A stretch of 64,000 bases of DNA from positions 7,849,141-7,913,140 of the forward strand of contig NC_062975.1 in NCBI RefSeq assembly GCF_023078275.1, written 5' to 3'. This stretch comes from Leguminivora glycinivorella (Eukaryota > Arthropoda > Insecta > Lepidoptera > Tortricidae). Shown one piece after another: positions 1 to 11,421 of this stretch; position 1 is the stretch's first letter, and the number at the start of each line of letters is the position of its first letter. Under the pieces are notes generated by a model that did no database searches, was not told the DNA's origin, and was given only the letters and a program-made list of their open reading frames with translations. The position numbers were made by a program, and so were the translations under genes.

Positions 1-930
1 CGACTTACAACTTGTTATTACAGCAAGTATCTTGTAAGTATTAATAACAGGCACTTCCTCGCATAACGTATTACAGCGATGCACCGAGGATATGTCGACA
101 TCATCCTTGTTGAATTGCCTCAACAGTCTATTTTAGACTTCAGCTAGAAAATTAAATACTTATTTCTTTTTTATGTGAGACCGCCTGGCGCCAGTGTAAG
201 AGCACCTACTTCATGTCATATCGTGTTACAGCACGTCGTTGGCCGTGGACATATTGGGGAGACAGCGACCTGCAGTAGGTAATAAACCTGGCAACTTGGG
301 CGTTATTTTGTTTCAAATCATGGGACACAATTTTTTCAGCTTGTGCAGGACTAAGGGTCCATTTAAACAGTGCGAGAACACGAAAGCGAGTCAGGCTAGA
401 TCCACACGGTGTTAACCAGTATACGACAAAATATGGAATATCGTAGTGGTGATTAAGTACACGAAATGTGAAATTTTAACGCAACTCGCCATGTGGGCAA
501 TTTCACGGGAATTTCTGTAAATTAGATTCGCTATGTGGTGGTCGAAACGCAACTGTCGCGCCACGCACTAATAATGATGGTAGAGTGATTGATAGCACAG
601 ACCTGTCATTTCGCTAACATCCTACGAGTGGTAGAGAGACAAAAAGCGCTTCGTCTTCGAAGCGATAGCGATCGTGGATCGATTGTAACATTTGTAACTC
701 CCTAGCAATAAAATAAAGTAACAATAGTAATTTACGGGCCAAATTACACGCAATTAACGCTCGAAATTGCTCGGAACGTGTTAACCACCCCTGCATTTTA
801 GCAAACGCGAAGCCAATGGTACCTTAATCAGTGAGAATCGTTGCCGAGTCGACACTGATTGCAAATTCAAGTAATTTATTATACTAATTACGGGTCCCAA
901 TCAGACTGGCCCTGTCTTCGCAGGTAGACG
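1..930. other. No gene seen
   Basis: The only frame of note is a 60-codon one on the minus strand without recognisable features. I see no splice-supported exon and no clear repeat boundary. Confidence 0.5.
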
Positions 931-1285
931 AAAAACCGGCCGAGAGCGTATCGGGCCACGCTCAGTGTTAGGGTTCCGTAGTTTTCCGTATTTTTCTCAA
1001 AAAACTACTGAACCTATCAAGTTCAAAACAATGTTCCTAGAAAGTCTTTATAAAGTTCTACTTTTGTGATTTTTTTCATATTTTTTAAACATATGGTACA
1101 AAAGTTAGAGAGGGGCGGCACACTTTTTTTTGCGATTATTTCCGAAAATATTAATATTATCAAAACATGATTTTAGTAAACCCTTATATACTGAGATTAT
1201 CTGCGAACGGACGGACGGACGGATGGACAGACAGACATGGCGAAACTATAAGGGTTCCTAGTTGACTACGGAACCCTAAAAATGG
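931..1285 (-). repeat. Dispersed repeat with GGTTCCGTAG ends (copy 1)
   Basis: One end reads GGGCCACGCTCAG followed by GGGTTCCGTAG, and the other reads CTACGGAACCCT, so the ends are inverted copies. An internal run of CGGA units lies at about 1204-1240. The same family recurs at 29,850-30,640 and 60,700-61,190, with a scrap near 4868-4895. It has no coding capacity, so it is a non-autonomous element. Confidence 0.75.
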
Positions 1286-1900
1286 GGTGGAGACGTTTTC
1301 ATTCGAGGTGAATACTGATTTAAGGAACCAGTTTATCAGCAGCAGGACTAAATATTATGAAGGTCAGGCAGATAGAATTCCATCTGTAGGTAGTTAAAAC
1401 TTTTTGCACAGGCACCTCTGCTCATTAGGAAAATATTTTAAAAAAAGTGAAAACGCTTTTTTCCTAATTAAATCTAGATTTACGGTACGGTACCTTGTAC
1501 GTAGGTATAATTGCATAGCTACAGCAAAGTTCTGACGAGGCCGTTTGCTTCCAACTACTAAGCGACTGAGTACTTCAAGTGATCATTCGAAACTCCCATC
1601 CGAATGATTTCACTTCGAGTTTGTTATTTGCCGTTACGAGCCAAGTTTCTAATTTACTCGGATCGGAAGCAAAGATTGTTGAATGGGGCTTGATGTTTAA
1701 AACAGGATTGTTCTGACTTGACTTGCTCGTGACACCCAATTTAGATGCTAATTCCCTTCCTTTTATAATTAAACAGCTTCAAGTATCTACTTGAATGTAC
1801 CTATATTTTTAATTACTTATTGGGTTTTATTAAAAGTTTACGCTTATAAACTTCACACGCTTCCTGGCACAATTTTATAAATACTGCCCATATAGTCATG
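1286..1900. other. No gene or clear repeat seen
   Basis: AT-rich sequence without a convincing frame, RNA gene or repeat boundary. Confidence 0.4.
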
Positions 1901-1904
1901 TTTT

Positions 1905-2200
1905 AATCAATTAATAACCATTAAAACATACTTATAAAAACACTTAAATTAAAATCTTACAAATAAAATAAAACTAAATTATAACTAAATCACTACTTAA
2001 AAATAAGCTTATAATAAATAATACTAAAGAAATAATTAGAAAATAATAATAAAAATAAAAGAACCCAATTATAAAAAGAAAAAACCATCTAACAAATCCG
2101 CCTGCGGCATGGTGCCCATTATGCTGGCGGCATTTCCTCGCTGTATCGCCAGTGCGATACGTTGCGAGAAATAATTAATTAATTAATTATTTAGAATAAA
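1905..2200. repeat. Probable LINE 3-prime tail remnant
   Basis: An A-rich stretch leads into a GC-rich segment (2098-2170) that resembles untranslated tails of moth CR1/Jockey LINEs, followed by an AATT run. The assignment rests on resemblance only. No frame is present. Confidence 0.35.
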
Positions 2201-2631
2201 ATTACTTAGAATAAAATATTATATTGCACGGGTATTCATTTGAGTAGATATTATTGTAACCTGTTGCTTGAAATGCAACTAAGTAGGTATATTTACGTAG
2301 GGATGTACTTCTTTCCTGAGGTAGATAACATTATTCCCGTGGACTAGGAGACCATCGTTTTAATAGATATTTATTAAGATGAAAATAATAGACATAAGAA
2401 GCGTTCCTGAGTGATTCGCACGTTAAATTATAGTATCAACAGAGAAAAAGTCCAAAAAGTAATAATGATGATTGAGATTTTGCCTTTTCGGCTCTTTAAA
2501 AACCTGCACTCTGTCCTCAAAAATATAACATCTGGACAATACTTATACGCATACAATTTTCAACGCTCTATCAGTAACGGTAATTTATGATTGTTTAGTA
2601 CATTTTGAAGATAGAGGTTGGCTCCTTTCTT

Positions 2632-2742
2632 GCTCTGCGGGTTAGCATCGAAATCCAGCGCGGCAATCCTACCAGCCTACTGGGCACCCTACCATCCGGC
2701 GCCGAGCTGGCTTCTATTTGTAAATACTTTTCATGTAAATAG
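2632..2742 (+). pseudogene. C-terminal scrap of a LINE reverse transcriptase
   Basis: The frame reads through RVSIEIQRGN and LLGTLPSGAEL to a TAG stop at 2740-2742. This matches the extreme C-terminus of a common moth non-LTR reverse transcriptase as I remember it. Only about 36 codons remain, with no RT core upstream, as expected for 5-prime-truncated LINE copies. Confidence 0.6.
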
Positions 2743-3123
2743 GTATGTTGTGTGTTAGATTAAGTTCAGTTGTTTAAGTTAAGTCCCTGGTGAAAATCTA
2801 GCAGTAAATTAAGCTGCAGCAAACAGAAACCAAGCACTGTGTCGCTCCAGCGCGACGGGATAAAAGCTTTTAAGAGTCTTACGGTTTTCTAATGCCGTGT
2901 AGATTATACCTACGTATACGTAGCAGAAAGTGCAAGATTCACAAATATGTCACTGAGCAAGAAAAACACTTTGACGTCGGTTCTTTACACCTCTGATGGT
3001 TATGACGCTGCTCGTAGGGGAATGGTAACTTAGCACAAAAAAGTCAAGTTGCTGTGTTCAAGGCTTCTTAATGACGGTTCTGATTTAATAAAAAAATAGA
3101 GGGGTCAACATATACGGAGCTAA

Positions 3124-3529
3124 GTGCGTTTTCACATTATCCGATATCGAATGTAGGACCGATATCCCACATGGTTAACTCGCCATCTTTGATTTTTGCC
3201 TATGAAATCCTTCCTCAGCAATTCCCGTCAACTTTGTACAAAAATTAAGGGAAAAGTTAAATTTGTTTTTATTAATTCCTATTTTGTTACCAAGATTTTG
3301 TTGATTAATTGAGATTTTATTAAGTTTTATTTCGTCATTAAGGTTCTTTAGTATCTATATTTTCTTAATTATAACAATTATCCTGTATATATCTTACGAA
3401 AGTCGAATTATATTACTAAATGTTGGTAACAAAATAGGATCAATTAAAATTTGCTGACGTGGCATTGTACAAAGTTGACGGGAATTGCTGTCCTACATCC
3501 GATATCGGATCGGAAATTTGAAAACGCAC
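3124..3529. mobile_element. Inverted-repeat element containing a second one
   Basis: The outer ends are inverted copies: GTGCGTTTTCA near 3124 pairs with TGAAAACGCAC near 3529, and CCGATATCG-type motifs lie just inside. A second pair starts with CAGCAATTCCCGTC at 3216 and returns as GACGGGAATTGCTG near 3491. The inner element therefore sits inside the outer one. Neither encodes a protein. Confidence 0.75.
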
Positions 3530-3663
3530 TAAGAATATACTAACCCACTTACTCGAGTTGTAAGCTCCATCACACATTACCTAAATATATTACAATAATT
3601 TATATTATCTATTATTTAAGAAGTTCAACGACTTTTCTTTAAAATTCAAATAGATATCATATT

Positions 3664-3770
3664 GGTGGCCGAGCCGGGAATCGAACCCGTCTTCAGCTTA
3701 CGTAACGTCTTCACCACTAGACCACCCGCCCGCCAAGTCTAGTGGTGAAGACGTTAGCCGCGTACAGACA
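3664..3770 (-). repeat. tRNA-derived SINE fragment
   Basis: The minus strand carries TGGTCTAGTGG, an A-box-like motif, and GGGTTCGATTCCCGGC, a well-formed T-arm/B-box. The A-box part is also present on the plus strand just beyond, giving a partial inverted duplication. No complete cloverleaf can be folded, so a SINE or tRNA pseudogene is more likely than a working tRNA gene. Confidence 0.5.
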
Positions 3771-4679
3771 AACCAGTGGGCCTTGTTCTTTTTCTTTCGT
3801 GTATGATATCTATTTGAATTTATAATTTATATATAGTAGTGGAAAAAAAAACAAATCAAAAAAAAAAAAATATTCAACAAAATAATTTGATTTGTTCCCT
3901 AGTCGGACTTTTCTTTAAGTTAATTTAATTAAGTTTATGTAATTGAGAGACTGTTGACCCCACAGACAAACTCGTTCTGTCCCAGAGTTTTGTGGGACTA
4001 TTATGTTAGATATAAGTTTGTCACTGTATTTTAATAACAATAAATAATAAATAAAAAATAATAAATCGGATTTCTTACGGAAAACATTAAAAAAAATAAC
4101 CTTAATGGTATCCTTCCTTCTTCGGTACATAAAACAATTCAAGCTCTTTCCTCCATTTATTAATATTATAGGAAATTTCAAACATTTTTTTTAACTACAG
4201 GAGCATAACATTTACTGTGGCGTTGAGGTAAAAGGCTTCACGTGTCGGGCCGCTTGAGCAATTTAACTGCAGCAAAGAGCACTTAGTGCATTTAGATGGA
4301 AATACTTACCTAGGTACTATTAGATAGGGTTTGCTGGGTAAAAGGGTAAATTTATATTACAAATCTATCCAGGTTCAAAAACTAGGTAAATAAAAAGTGT
4401 CGGTCGGATACCTATTGTAAGAGTAATTATTTATTAATGCCTTATTACGATTTATCTTACTATTATTTATGATGAAAGTATTAAAGAATATCAATTGACT
4501 CATACTAGTCACTGGTTCCCGCCACCTTGGATTGTTATAAAAATGGCGGAAATGCAGTGACAGTGGCCAGTTCGAGTACAGACGAGTTGTAGTGAAGAAG
4601 TTTTGAGCTATTTATTGTAAATTGGTTGTTATTATGTTTGTTATAAACGAATAAAGTATAAGCTCGCTTTATGGTTTAT
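3771..4679. other. AT-rich, no gene seen
   Basis: A low-complexity A/T stretch. An 88-codon minus-strand frame (3915-4181) shows no domain and has the composition of a chance frame. Confidence 0.4.
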
Positions 4680-5837
4680 GCGTATAAGGACTATAAGGAA
4701 ATATGGCGGTTTAAAAATGTCTACTTTAAAAACATAAATTTGTCCGAGTATTAGAAAGTCAATACTTCAAATCAAAACGTTTCAATATTGTCTAGTCTGA
4801 ATATAAACATGACTACTATCAAAGTATAAAAATGTCTACATTCACAGTATGTAAATGTCTTATATAAATAGTTGACTACGGAACCCTAAAAATGACTAGG
4901 TATAAAAATGTCTACTTTCTTTACTTAAGCCGTTCATAATATAGTTACTTATCTATAAATAAAATTAACCCCTTAAAAGGCTCCTGTTATACAAATATGA
5001 TATATTTAGTGCATAAAGCATAGTTAATTTAGAATTGGTACGCGATGGGAGGAATTTAATTTTTAAATGAAAAGAAAAAAGTAAACAATATTTTTTATTG
5101 CAGAATATAAAAGATCGTTTATTAATTTATAGCGTGTCACATATATTTCAATCATTCAGTATGTTTATGCACAAAATTACGGACTTTTCTGAAAATAGTA
5201 TTCATCATCCTCTGAACAAGATTTTCATCCATCTTTTTTGTCTGTTGATTCCGTGTGGACCGCAAGGAGTGGATATTTTGAATTATTTTGCCACTATTAT
5301 TTAATTGTCCTTTAATGAAATAATGATTTGGGCAATAATTATTGCCTAGTAGTTTTCTGGAAATTCAACAATTTAGCAATCATTGACCCAGACCAAGGGG
5401 ATTTTTCACGTATTTGTTCACAGTGCATTTTCGCCGGTCAACGTCCATCATCAATAACTTACAAACGCAAAAAGTTAGATCAACCAAATTTCTAATATAG
5501 AGTTATCAACGTATTAAAATTAAGATGTGACTATCAGTTTTTTTTAATTTTTAAATATATTTTTTTTATTCGTCGCTAAACGCGTGCCAATACTATACTT
5601 AACTATGCTTTATAACAATATTGACCACATTGTTCAAATTTGATTTGATTTGATTCAAATTTGGCAAATTTTTTGTATGGTGGGCCGCTAGAGGTTAATA
5701 AAATCCACTAAAATTAAATATTCTCTGAAAAACAAAAAAATAAATGACTAAAGCCAGATGTATGAAATACAATGTGGACATTTTTATATTCTGTCATAGA
5801 TACACTGTGACAATATTATTCAAGTGGACATTAGTAT

Positions 5838-6342
5838 TAGGGATGTACCGACTATTGATTTGGCCGACTAGGCCGACTACCGACTAGTCGGCGCTTGGGT
5901 GGCCGATTAGTCGGCCAGAACATAATTTTCGATAAATTCACATTTTGAATGTCATTATTGGTCCTTCGTTCGTGCTTTTCATGATTTTTTACAGATGTTC
6001 AAAGGTTCATGACAATATTTATATACATTTTCCATTTTTAACAACCGGCTTGGCTTAGTGGGTAGTGATCCTGCCTATGAAGTCGATAATCCTAGGTAGG
6101 AAATTTATTTCTGTGGTGATAACAGATATTTGTTGTTTTGACAAAAAAAGGAATTACTAATAGCAACATAATACAAACATAATTTTTAGCTGGTAATTTA
6201 ATTTTGTACTGTTTTTCTATCACTAATGAAGTGCCGACTAATCGGCCCTTTTTGCCGACTAGTCGCCGACTAATCGCCGACTATAAATGCGGCCGGATAG
6301 TCGGCTTTCCCGACTAGTCGGCGACTAGTCGGTACATCCCTA
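5838..6342. mobile_element. hAT-like MITE with 8-bp target duplication
   Basis: The ends are inverted: TAGGGATGTACCGACTA at the left and TAGTCGGTACATCCCTA at the right. They are flanked by perfect 8-bp duplications ATTAGTAT at 5830-5837 and 6343-6350. Subterminal DNA is packed with CCGACTAGTCGG-type palindromes. An 8-bp duplication with TAGGG-type ends points to the hAT superfamily. No transposase is encoded. Confidence 0.85.
6043..6140 (+). repeat. SINE head nested in the hAT-like MITE
   Basis: GGCTTAGTGGGTAGTGA is an A-box-type head followed by a decayed B-box region and TTTATTTCTGTGGTGATAAC, which matches the body of a common moth tRNA-derived SINE. The 3-prime tail is missing. Confidence 0.6.
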
Positions 6343-7023
6343 ATTAGTATTTATTTATTTATTATTTATTATTCAAATAAGTTACACAGCATAACAGTAA
6401 AACCAAAGCACTGTGAAACTAAAAACAAAAACAATAGGTATAGCACATAAAACAGTAAAAATCAGACAAAAAAAAAACAATCGGCGACGACCTAACAGTC
6501 TCCGTTGCGTCGTCTGACACGGCGTAGGGTTCGGCAGGTTGCCCCGGAACCACATAAAGTATAAAGTATACATCGTCATAATTCCATAACGTCCATTGAT
6601 GCTACATCTTTATATTTCGTCTAATTTACATGTGGACATTTTTATACTTTCTCAAAATTATATAGAGACGAAATTATTCAAGTAGACATTTTCATACATC
6701 GCCATATTTCCTTATAGTCCTTACACGTATATTAATTGAATAGTATGTAGCCATAGGTAATAAATAATTCTAGCAAAAATAATGGTATATTTTTGTGATA
6801 TCATTTCGGAACCGCTCCCTTCATTGGGTCCGGCCTCTGAATAGATACTGACTTGCATTATCTAACAAAGGAACATTCATAAAGGAAAACGGTTCGTTCC
6901 CCTTACCGAAGATGTTATTATAGCTTGAGAATACAGGGTAGTGGCCCGGTCAAGGAAACCAATGTAAATTGACTATCTTCCGCATACACAGTAACGGAAC
7001 AATACCTAGCTAGTAGCTACTGC

Positions 7024-7172
7024 TAAGATGAACTATATGAGACCAAAAATGACAGGCAGCGATAGATGGCGCGATGACTTGTATGTACACATAATTCTAC
7101 CCGAAATTGTAGAAAAACGCCAAAAGCGACGGGAGGCCTTTGCCGAGACATGGGCCAAATGCAATAAATAAA
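7024..7172 (+). pseudogene. C-terminal scrap of a LINE reverse transcriptase
   Basis: The frame reads RWRDDL, then EKRQKRREAFAETWAKCNK and a stop at about 7166. This resembles the terminal residues of a moth non-LTR element that end in RW..DL and EAFAQQW. No RT core is upstream, so this is a 5-prime-truncated tail followed by an ATAAATAA repeat. Confidence 0.6.
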
Positions 7173-7228
7173 TAAAAACTTCTAAAATGTGAATCGTTCT
7201 CAAACGTTATACTTATTCAAACAAAAAT

Positions 7229-7420
7229 GTCGGTAAGTAAGGTCATTTATTTGTGTGATGAGCACAAATATTTGTTCCTGAGTCATATATGGATGTTTTC
7301 TATGTATATAAGTATTTGTCGTTGTCTGAGTACCTGCAACACAAGCCTTCTTGAGCTTACCGTGGGACTCAGTCAATCTGTGTAAGAATATCTTATAATA
7401 TATTTATTTATTTATTTAGT
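7229..7420 (+). repeat. SINE 3-prime portion
   Basis: The segment contains ATTTGTGTGATGAGCACA, then CTTCTTGAGCTTACCGTGGG, and ends in a TTTATTTA run. This is the body and tail of the same SINE family whose head is at 6043. Another tail scrap lies at about 24,050-24,110. The tRNA-like head is missing here. Confidence 0.7.
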
Positions 7421-7540
7421 ATTTTATTAGTTTTGACACTGACCTATCTGATCCTGATCCATCATAATTATGATGATCATATCTAGAGTACGATTCGAAT
7501 CGGGCTGTAACAGATTACAGATATAGTGCGAACAGATTTG

Positions 7541-7670
7541 CCTTCGTATTGTTACGGAAAACGTACGATCGTGTCATGCTATTTCAGTCAGTCTCAGTAC
7601 AAGACGTACTGACATTGACTGAATTAGCCTGACAAATACGAACGTTTCCTGGAAAATACGAAGGAAACCC
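7541..7670. mobile_element. Small imperfect inverted-repeat element
   Basis: CCTTCGTATT with GGAAAACG at the left returns inverted as CGTTTCC and AATACGAAGG at the right. It is non-coding and MITE-like. Confidence 0.5.
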
Positions 7671-7902
7671 TTTTCGCAATACATCTATACATGTGGAGCT
7701 CAATAAATCTCAAGTTTATAGTTACACTGGTGTGTCCCAGAACCCGATTTATCTATACTCTCTGGGCAGTGGGACATGGCAGGACAAGAATGTAAATAAA
7801 TTACTTTCATCATACAGCCTTACACCGATATGACTACCTATTCCGGAAGGTATGTAAAGAAAAAGTATGGAGATCAGTGAAAGCCTAACTTATTTGATTT
7901 GG

Positions 7903-8176
7903 TAAGGCCCACTTGCACTAACCACTTACTCAGAGTTAGCGGGCTGTCATCTGTCAAATTCCATATAAAATGGTAGGTTAACCCCCGGGTTAGCCCACCA
8001 TTTACGTTATCACTATTTTTATTAGCGCCACTTGCACCACCCGCTTCACTCAAGGTTAGTGAGCTGTCAACTGTCAAATTCCATATAAAATAGTGGGTTA
8101 ACCCTTCATTTTATATGGAATTTGACAGTTGACAGCTCACTAACCCTGAGTTAAATGGTTGGTGGAAGTGGGCCTT
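7903..8176. mobile_element. MITE with TAAGGCCCACTT ends
   Basis: The left end TAAGGCCCACTTGCAC and the right end GTGGAAGTGGGCCTTA are inverted. Internally, a block containing CAACTGTCAAATTCCATATA occurs several times in both orientations, so the element is itself a stack of inverted repeats. A 67-codon frame here is repeat-derived. Confidence 0.75.
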
Positions 8177-8579
8177 AATGTTTCAATTTGCCGTACATAC
8201 CTAATGATTAATGAAATAAACCCAATTGGTTGATTGTTGACGTTGAAGCAAACATTATGCATTACCTATTCAATAGCAAAACAGGTTGTATGTATATCAA
8301 AAACATGACTATAAAAAACCCATACTTACTAAAAAACTCAAAACAGCATCCACAAAGCTCAAAATTTCGTCCGATATTCCGTAATTCGCCATTTCTATCA
8401 TGTAAGGCAGGTATTATTCTACCCTGCTGCTTTGATTTTTCGCGTCGTCGTTGTCTTCCAAACACATCAAGTTGTAAATATTTTACACTCTTTTATGAAT
8501 TATACCTAGGTATTTGTTTGTTTTTGGCTTAAAATATCGATAAAGACCCTACCAAAATCACTAAAATCGGGATACCAAA

Positions 8580-8755
8580 CGGGCGATGTAACAAACTGAA
8601 AGCTAAAAACCGGACGCGAGTGCGCGATAAATTCAAAATCGCAGTCTCGGTTTTGCCGAGAATCTCGGCCCATTTTGGCCGAGAACCGAGACCGAGATCT
8701 CGGCCCGATTTTCGGCCGAGAATGCCGAGACCGAGATCTCGGTCGGACCTTACTA
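8580..8755. repeat. CCGAGATCTCGG-rich palindromic repeat
   Basis: A cluster of CCGAGA and TCTCGG words forms overlapping palindromes. It resembles the inside of hAT-like MITEs such as 5838-6342 but carries different words. Overlapping minus-strand frames of 128 and 85 codons are by-products of the repeat. I could not fix the ends. Confidence 0.55.
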
Positions 8756-9570
8756 TTACGTGATAAATGCCTAAACACCCTTTCACGATCTACTTCGTTA
8801 TCATTTATCATTACGATAAAATTACGAAGGTGTGGGTAAGTTTGAGAATATGCTTTACTTACCACTATATCAAGAGGTGACTTATTATACAATGCTATCT
8901 CCTTTACACAAACTACGAAAAACTAAAAGTGACAGAGACGGCATTATGTACTCAGTCGCGAACAGTATAGTCTCATTAGGCGGCTTGATGCTGTGTGCTT
9001 TTCTACCACGATTCCGTTAATAAGGACCTGATCAATTAAAACTTGGACGACCACCGTGGGTTACACGGTTATTAAGAACTTTTCTCATTTCCCTCAGCAC
9101 TGCACTCTGATTATCTCGAGCTCAACAAATTAATAAACTTCATAAAAGAATCCTTTGAAAGCAACATTCATTATACAAAGGTTTTATCTCTTGTTAGCAT
9201 TTTTATCGAGTTTTAAAATAAGTTTACAGACTGAGGATTGAGGCGTAAAGTATGCTAATGACGAAAAAAGAAATGAACGAACCTTGCCTTGATTTCACTA
9301 GCCAAGATAACTTCAACGCCAAATGGTACATTATGATACAGGTGCAGATAAGAGTAAGTTCGAAAACGATTAGGTAGGGAAACAAGTATTATACAACGTT
9401 AATCAGTACATTTGGCCCTTTGATTTGAAGTTTCCGGCAAAAAATTACCTACCACTTATCGCACGAGTCCGATAAGTAGCACCACGTGTACTGAAAATGC
9501 ATTTTATTTTGATTTGTATTATGTTAAGAATATTTTGAGTTATGACCCGGGTTTAAATTATTATTTTTAG
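8756..9570. other. No gene seen
   Basis: Mixed unique sequence. The 62-codon plus frame at 8832-9020 has no recognisable features. Confidence 0.4.
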
Positions 9571-9960
9571 GCACAGACAACAATGAGTCTCTCAACTATT
9601 TATAAACGAGCAACACCGAGCAGCTTTTGTCCGCCATTTGACGGCGATGCAATCTGCACAAAATGGCCGCTGTCGGGGAAACGTCCAGCCATCAACCATG
9701 TGTGGGCGAGTTGTTCCAATCGCTTGCTGGTCGTAGTACGAGTAAGAACGCTATATGTAGGCAAAAAAAATCATTCAATAACCGGGACCATACAGAGAGA
9801 GAACAGCGCCGCAAGGCAATTACTCCGCGGGCAAACGGTCAATGTTTACGTTGTATCTACAGAAAAACGCGGCAGAGAAGGCTGCCTCGGCCGAGACAAG
9901 TCATTAAATATTGGCCCTTTGCCGTGCGAGAAAATGATGAATTGATGACGTGACACGTGA
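9571..9960 (+). other. Unassigned GC-richer segment with overlapping frames
   Basis: Two frames overlap on the plus strand (9583-9945, 120 codons; 9663-9953, 96 codons). Neither shows a signal peptide, membrane segment or known motif. Two long frames over the same DNA usually reflect higher GC content, not coding. The segment ends with TGACGTGACACGTGA (9947-9961), which combines a CRE-like half site and an E-box, so a regulatory role is possible. Coding is doubtful. Confidence 0.25.
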
Positions 9961-10080
9961 AGCAGCTCGCTGTGTGTGGAGCTCCAGCTATTGCTAGGGC
10001 GTGAAGACAAGTGACTTAATCGTTCAGGCTCCGTAACGTATCATCTCTCGTCTAGTTACCCCTTTTTCATTTGCAAAGAT

Positions 10081-10449
10081 TTGGTTTGCTTAAAGTCAGT
10101 TTCGTACGGTTTTAAGTTAAGTATATTAATTGGGTTATGTGTACATAAAATAGCGAAATACCACAGGAACCAATTTTCCCGTGCCTCCAGACCGCGACTC
10201 GCCTATGGTACTGATATCAACGCGAATACCCGGCCCGTGCAACAAGACCAAAACGAGTCAACGGATTGCGCACTGTTACAAACGGTGCTAGGAAAATTAA
10301 AATGCCTTTTCTTGTTTAGTAACATACCTAAAAAAAAATCCGGGAAACAAATGAAAATATCCACAAAGCCATGTCAAACTTTTATTTTCTATCTGTACCA
10401 CGAGTTTGACTATTTGGTAATATTTTGCGCACATATATTACTCGTCTAG
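10081..10449 (+). other. Unassigned 122-codon frame
   Basis: The reading frame has no recognisable domain. It contains an internal A run, and its codon use looks like local background. No splice or family evidence supports it as a gene. Confidence 0.15.
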
Positions 10450-10599
10450 TAAGTAAGTTACGCTTACGCAGACGTTAGCAAAATATCTGTGCGATGTTTG
10501 GGGGGTAAGGATAATTTTACATTTAACAAAAATATGTGGTGGTTGTTGCTGGTGACGGGTGGTAATTTTCATTGACTTAAGAAAACAATTTAAAATTTT

Positions 10600-10860
10600 A
10601 CATACATACATATAATCACGCCTGTATCCCATAAAGGGGTAGGCAGAGCACATGAACTACTAAGTTTCAGTGCCACTCTTGGCAAAAAGGGGTTAAAAGA
10701 AATCCAAATTGTGACATTGCAGTGACAGGTTGCCAACCTCTCGCCTACGCCACAATTTATAACCCATATCCCACAGTCGACTCCTACGACACCCACGGGA
10801 AGAAAAGGTGTGGTGAAATTCTTAACCCGCCACCATACGGCCCGTCACGTCACGTCACGT
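10600..10860. repeat. Dispersed repeat with CCCATAAAGGGGTAGGC motif (copy 1)
   Basis: Starts with ACATACATACAT, then ATCACGCCTGTATCCCATAA, and ends with a CGTCACGTCACGT run. Copies of the same family lie at 31,740-32,029 and 51,843-52,077 (reversed) and at 57,303-57,424 (partial). It is non-coding. Frames inside it belong to the repeat. Confidence 0.8.
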
Positions 10861-11421
10861 CCGATATTAAACTTAGTAGGTGACATATCAATCAGAGAGC
10901 ATAGACACATTGAAGCTACATGCTACCACATTGAAACTTCATGACGCTAATCATAGACACAAGGGTATCATAAACGAGAAATTGATTTCTATCAGGGTAT
11001 GTAACTTGAATTAATCTTAATTTGAAGGTTCCTGGGCTATATGAGCCGAATAATTCAGTTAGTATTTCAGTTTCATACATGTACCTGTACATACCGTCAA
11101 TAATAAGTTTAAGCATTGATTATGAAGCTGGTATTGTATAGGCGTACACCTATTTCCGCTCTCTATTGGAAGCTGAGCGGCGTGAACTGTAAATGGTTTA
11201 CACCTATATATAGAACAACAATAGGTACGGCAATGCCTGGAATTAATGCTCTATAATGGTCATAATAGGCATTTAGGGAAAAACCTAGTAGTGCTAATAA
11301 TATATAGGTTAGATTTCTCTTTCCATTTAGCAGGATTTTCCATTTATAAAGGATTTGTTTTACAATATTTATTTACTTACGTATGACTATCCTTGAGATG
11401 TCTTTTTGATCAGTATAAGTT

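Larger units (their letters stand above)
4680..6727. mobile_element. 2-kb non-autonomous DNA element with subterminal repeats
   Basis: Both ends carry an inverted copy of ATAAGGACTATAAGGAAATA followed by TGGCG (about 4684-4710 and 6700-6722). Near the ends the unit AAAATGTCTAC recurs (about 4714, 4828, 4905), and its reverse complement appears near 5770, 6632 and 6682. The organisation of terminal inverted repeats with repeated subterminal motifs and no transposase is typical of a non-autonomous DNA transposon. A hAT-like MITE lies inside it. Confidence 0.7.

Noticed and set aside
8506..8892. 128-codon minus-strand arginine/serine-rich protein
   Set aside because: The composition comes from CCGAGA/TCTCGG palindromes of a repeat, and several frames are open at once.
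9583..9953. Two overlapping frames of 120 and 96 codons as protein genes
   Set aside because: No motif, splice support or family resemblance. Overlap in two frames suggests base composition instead of coding.
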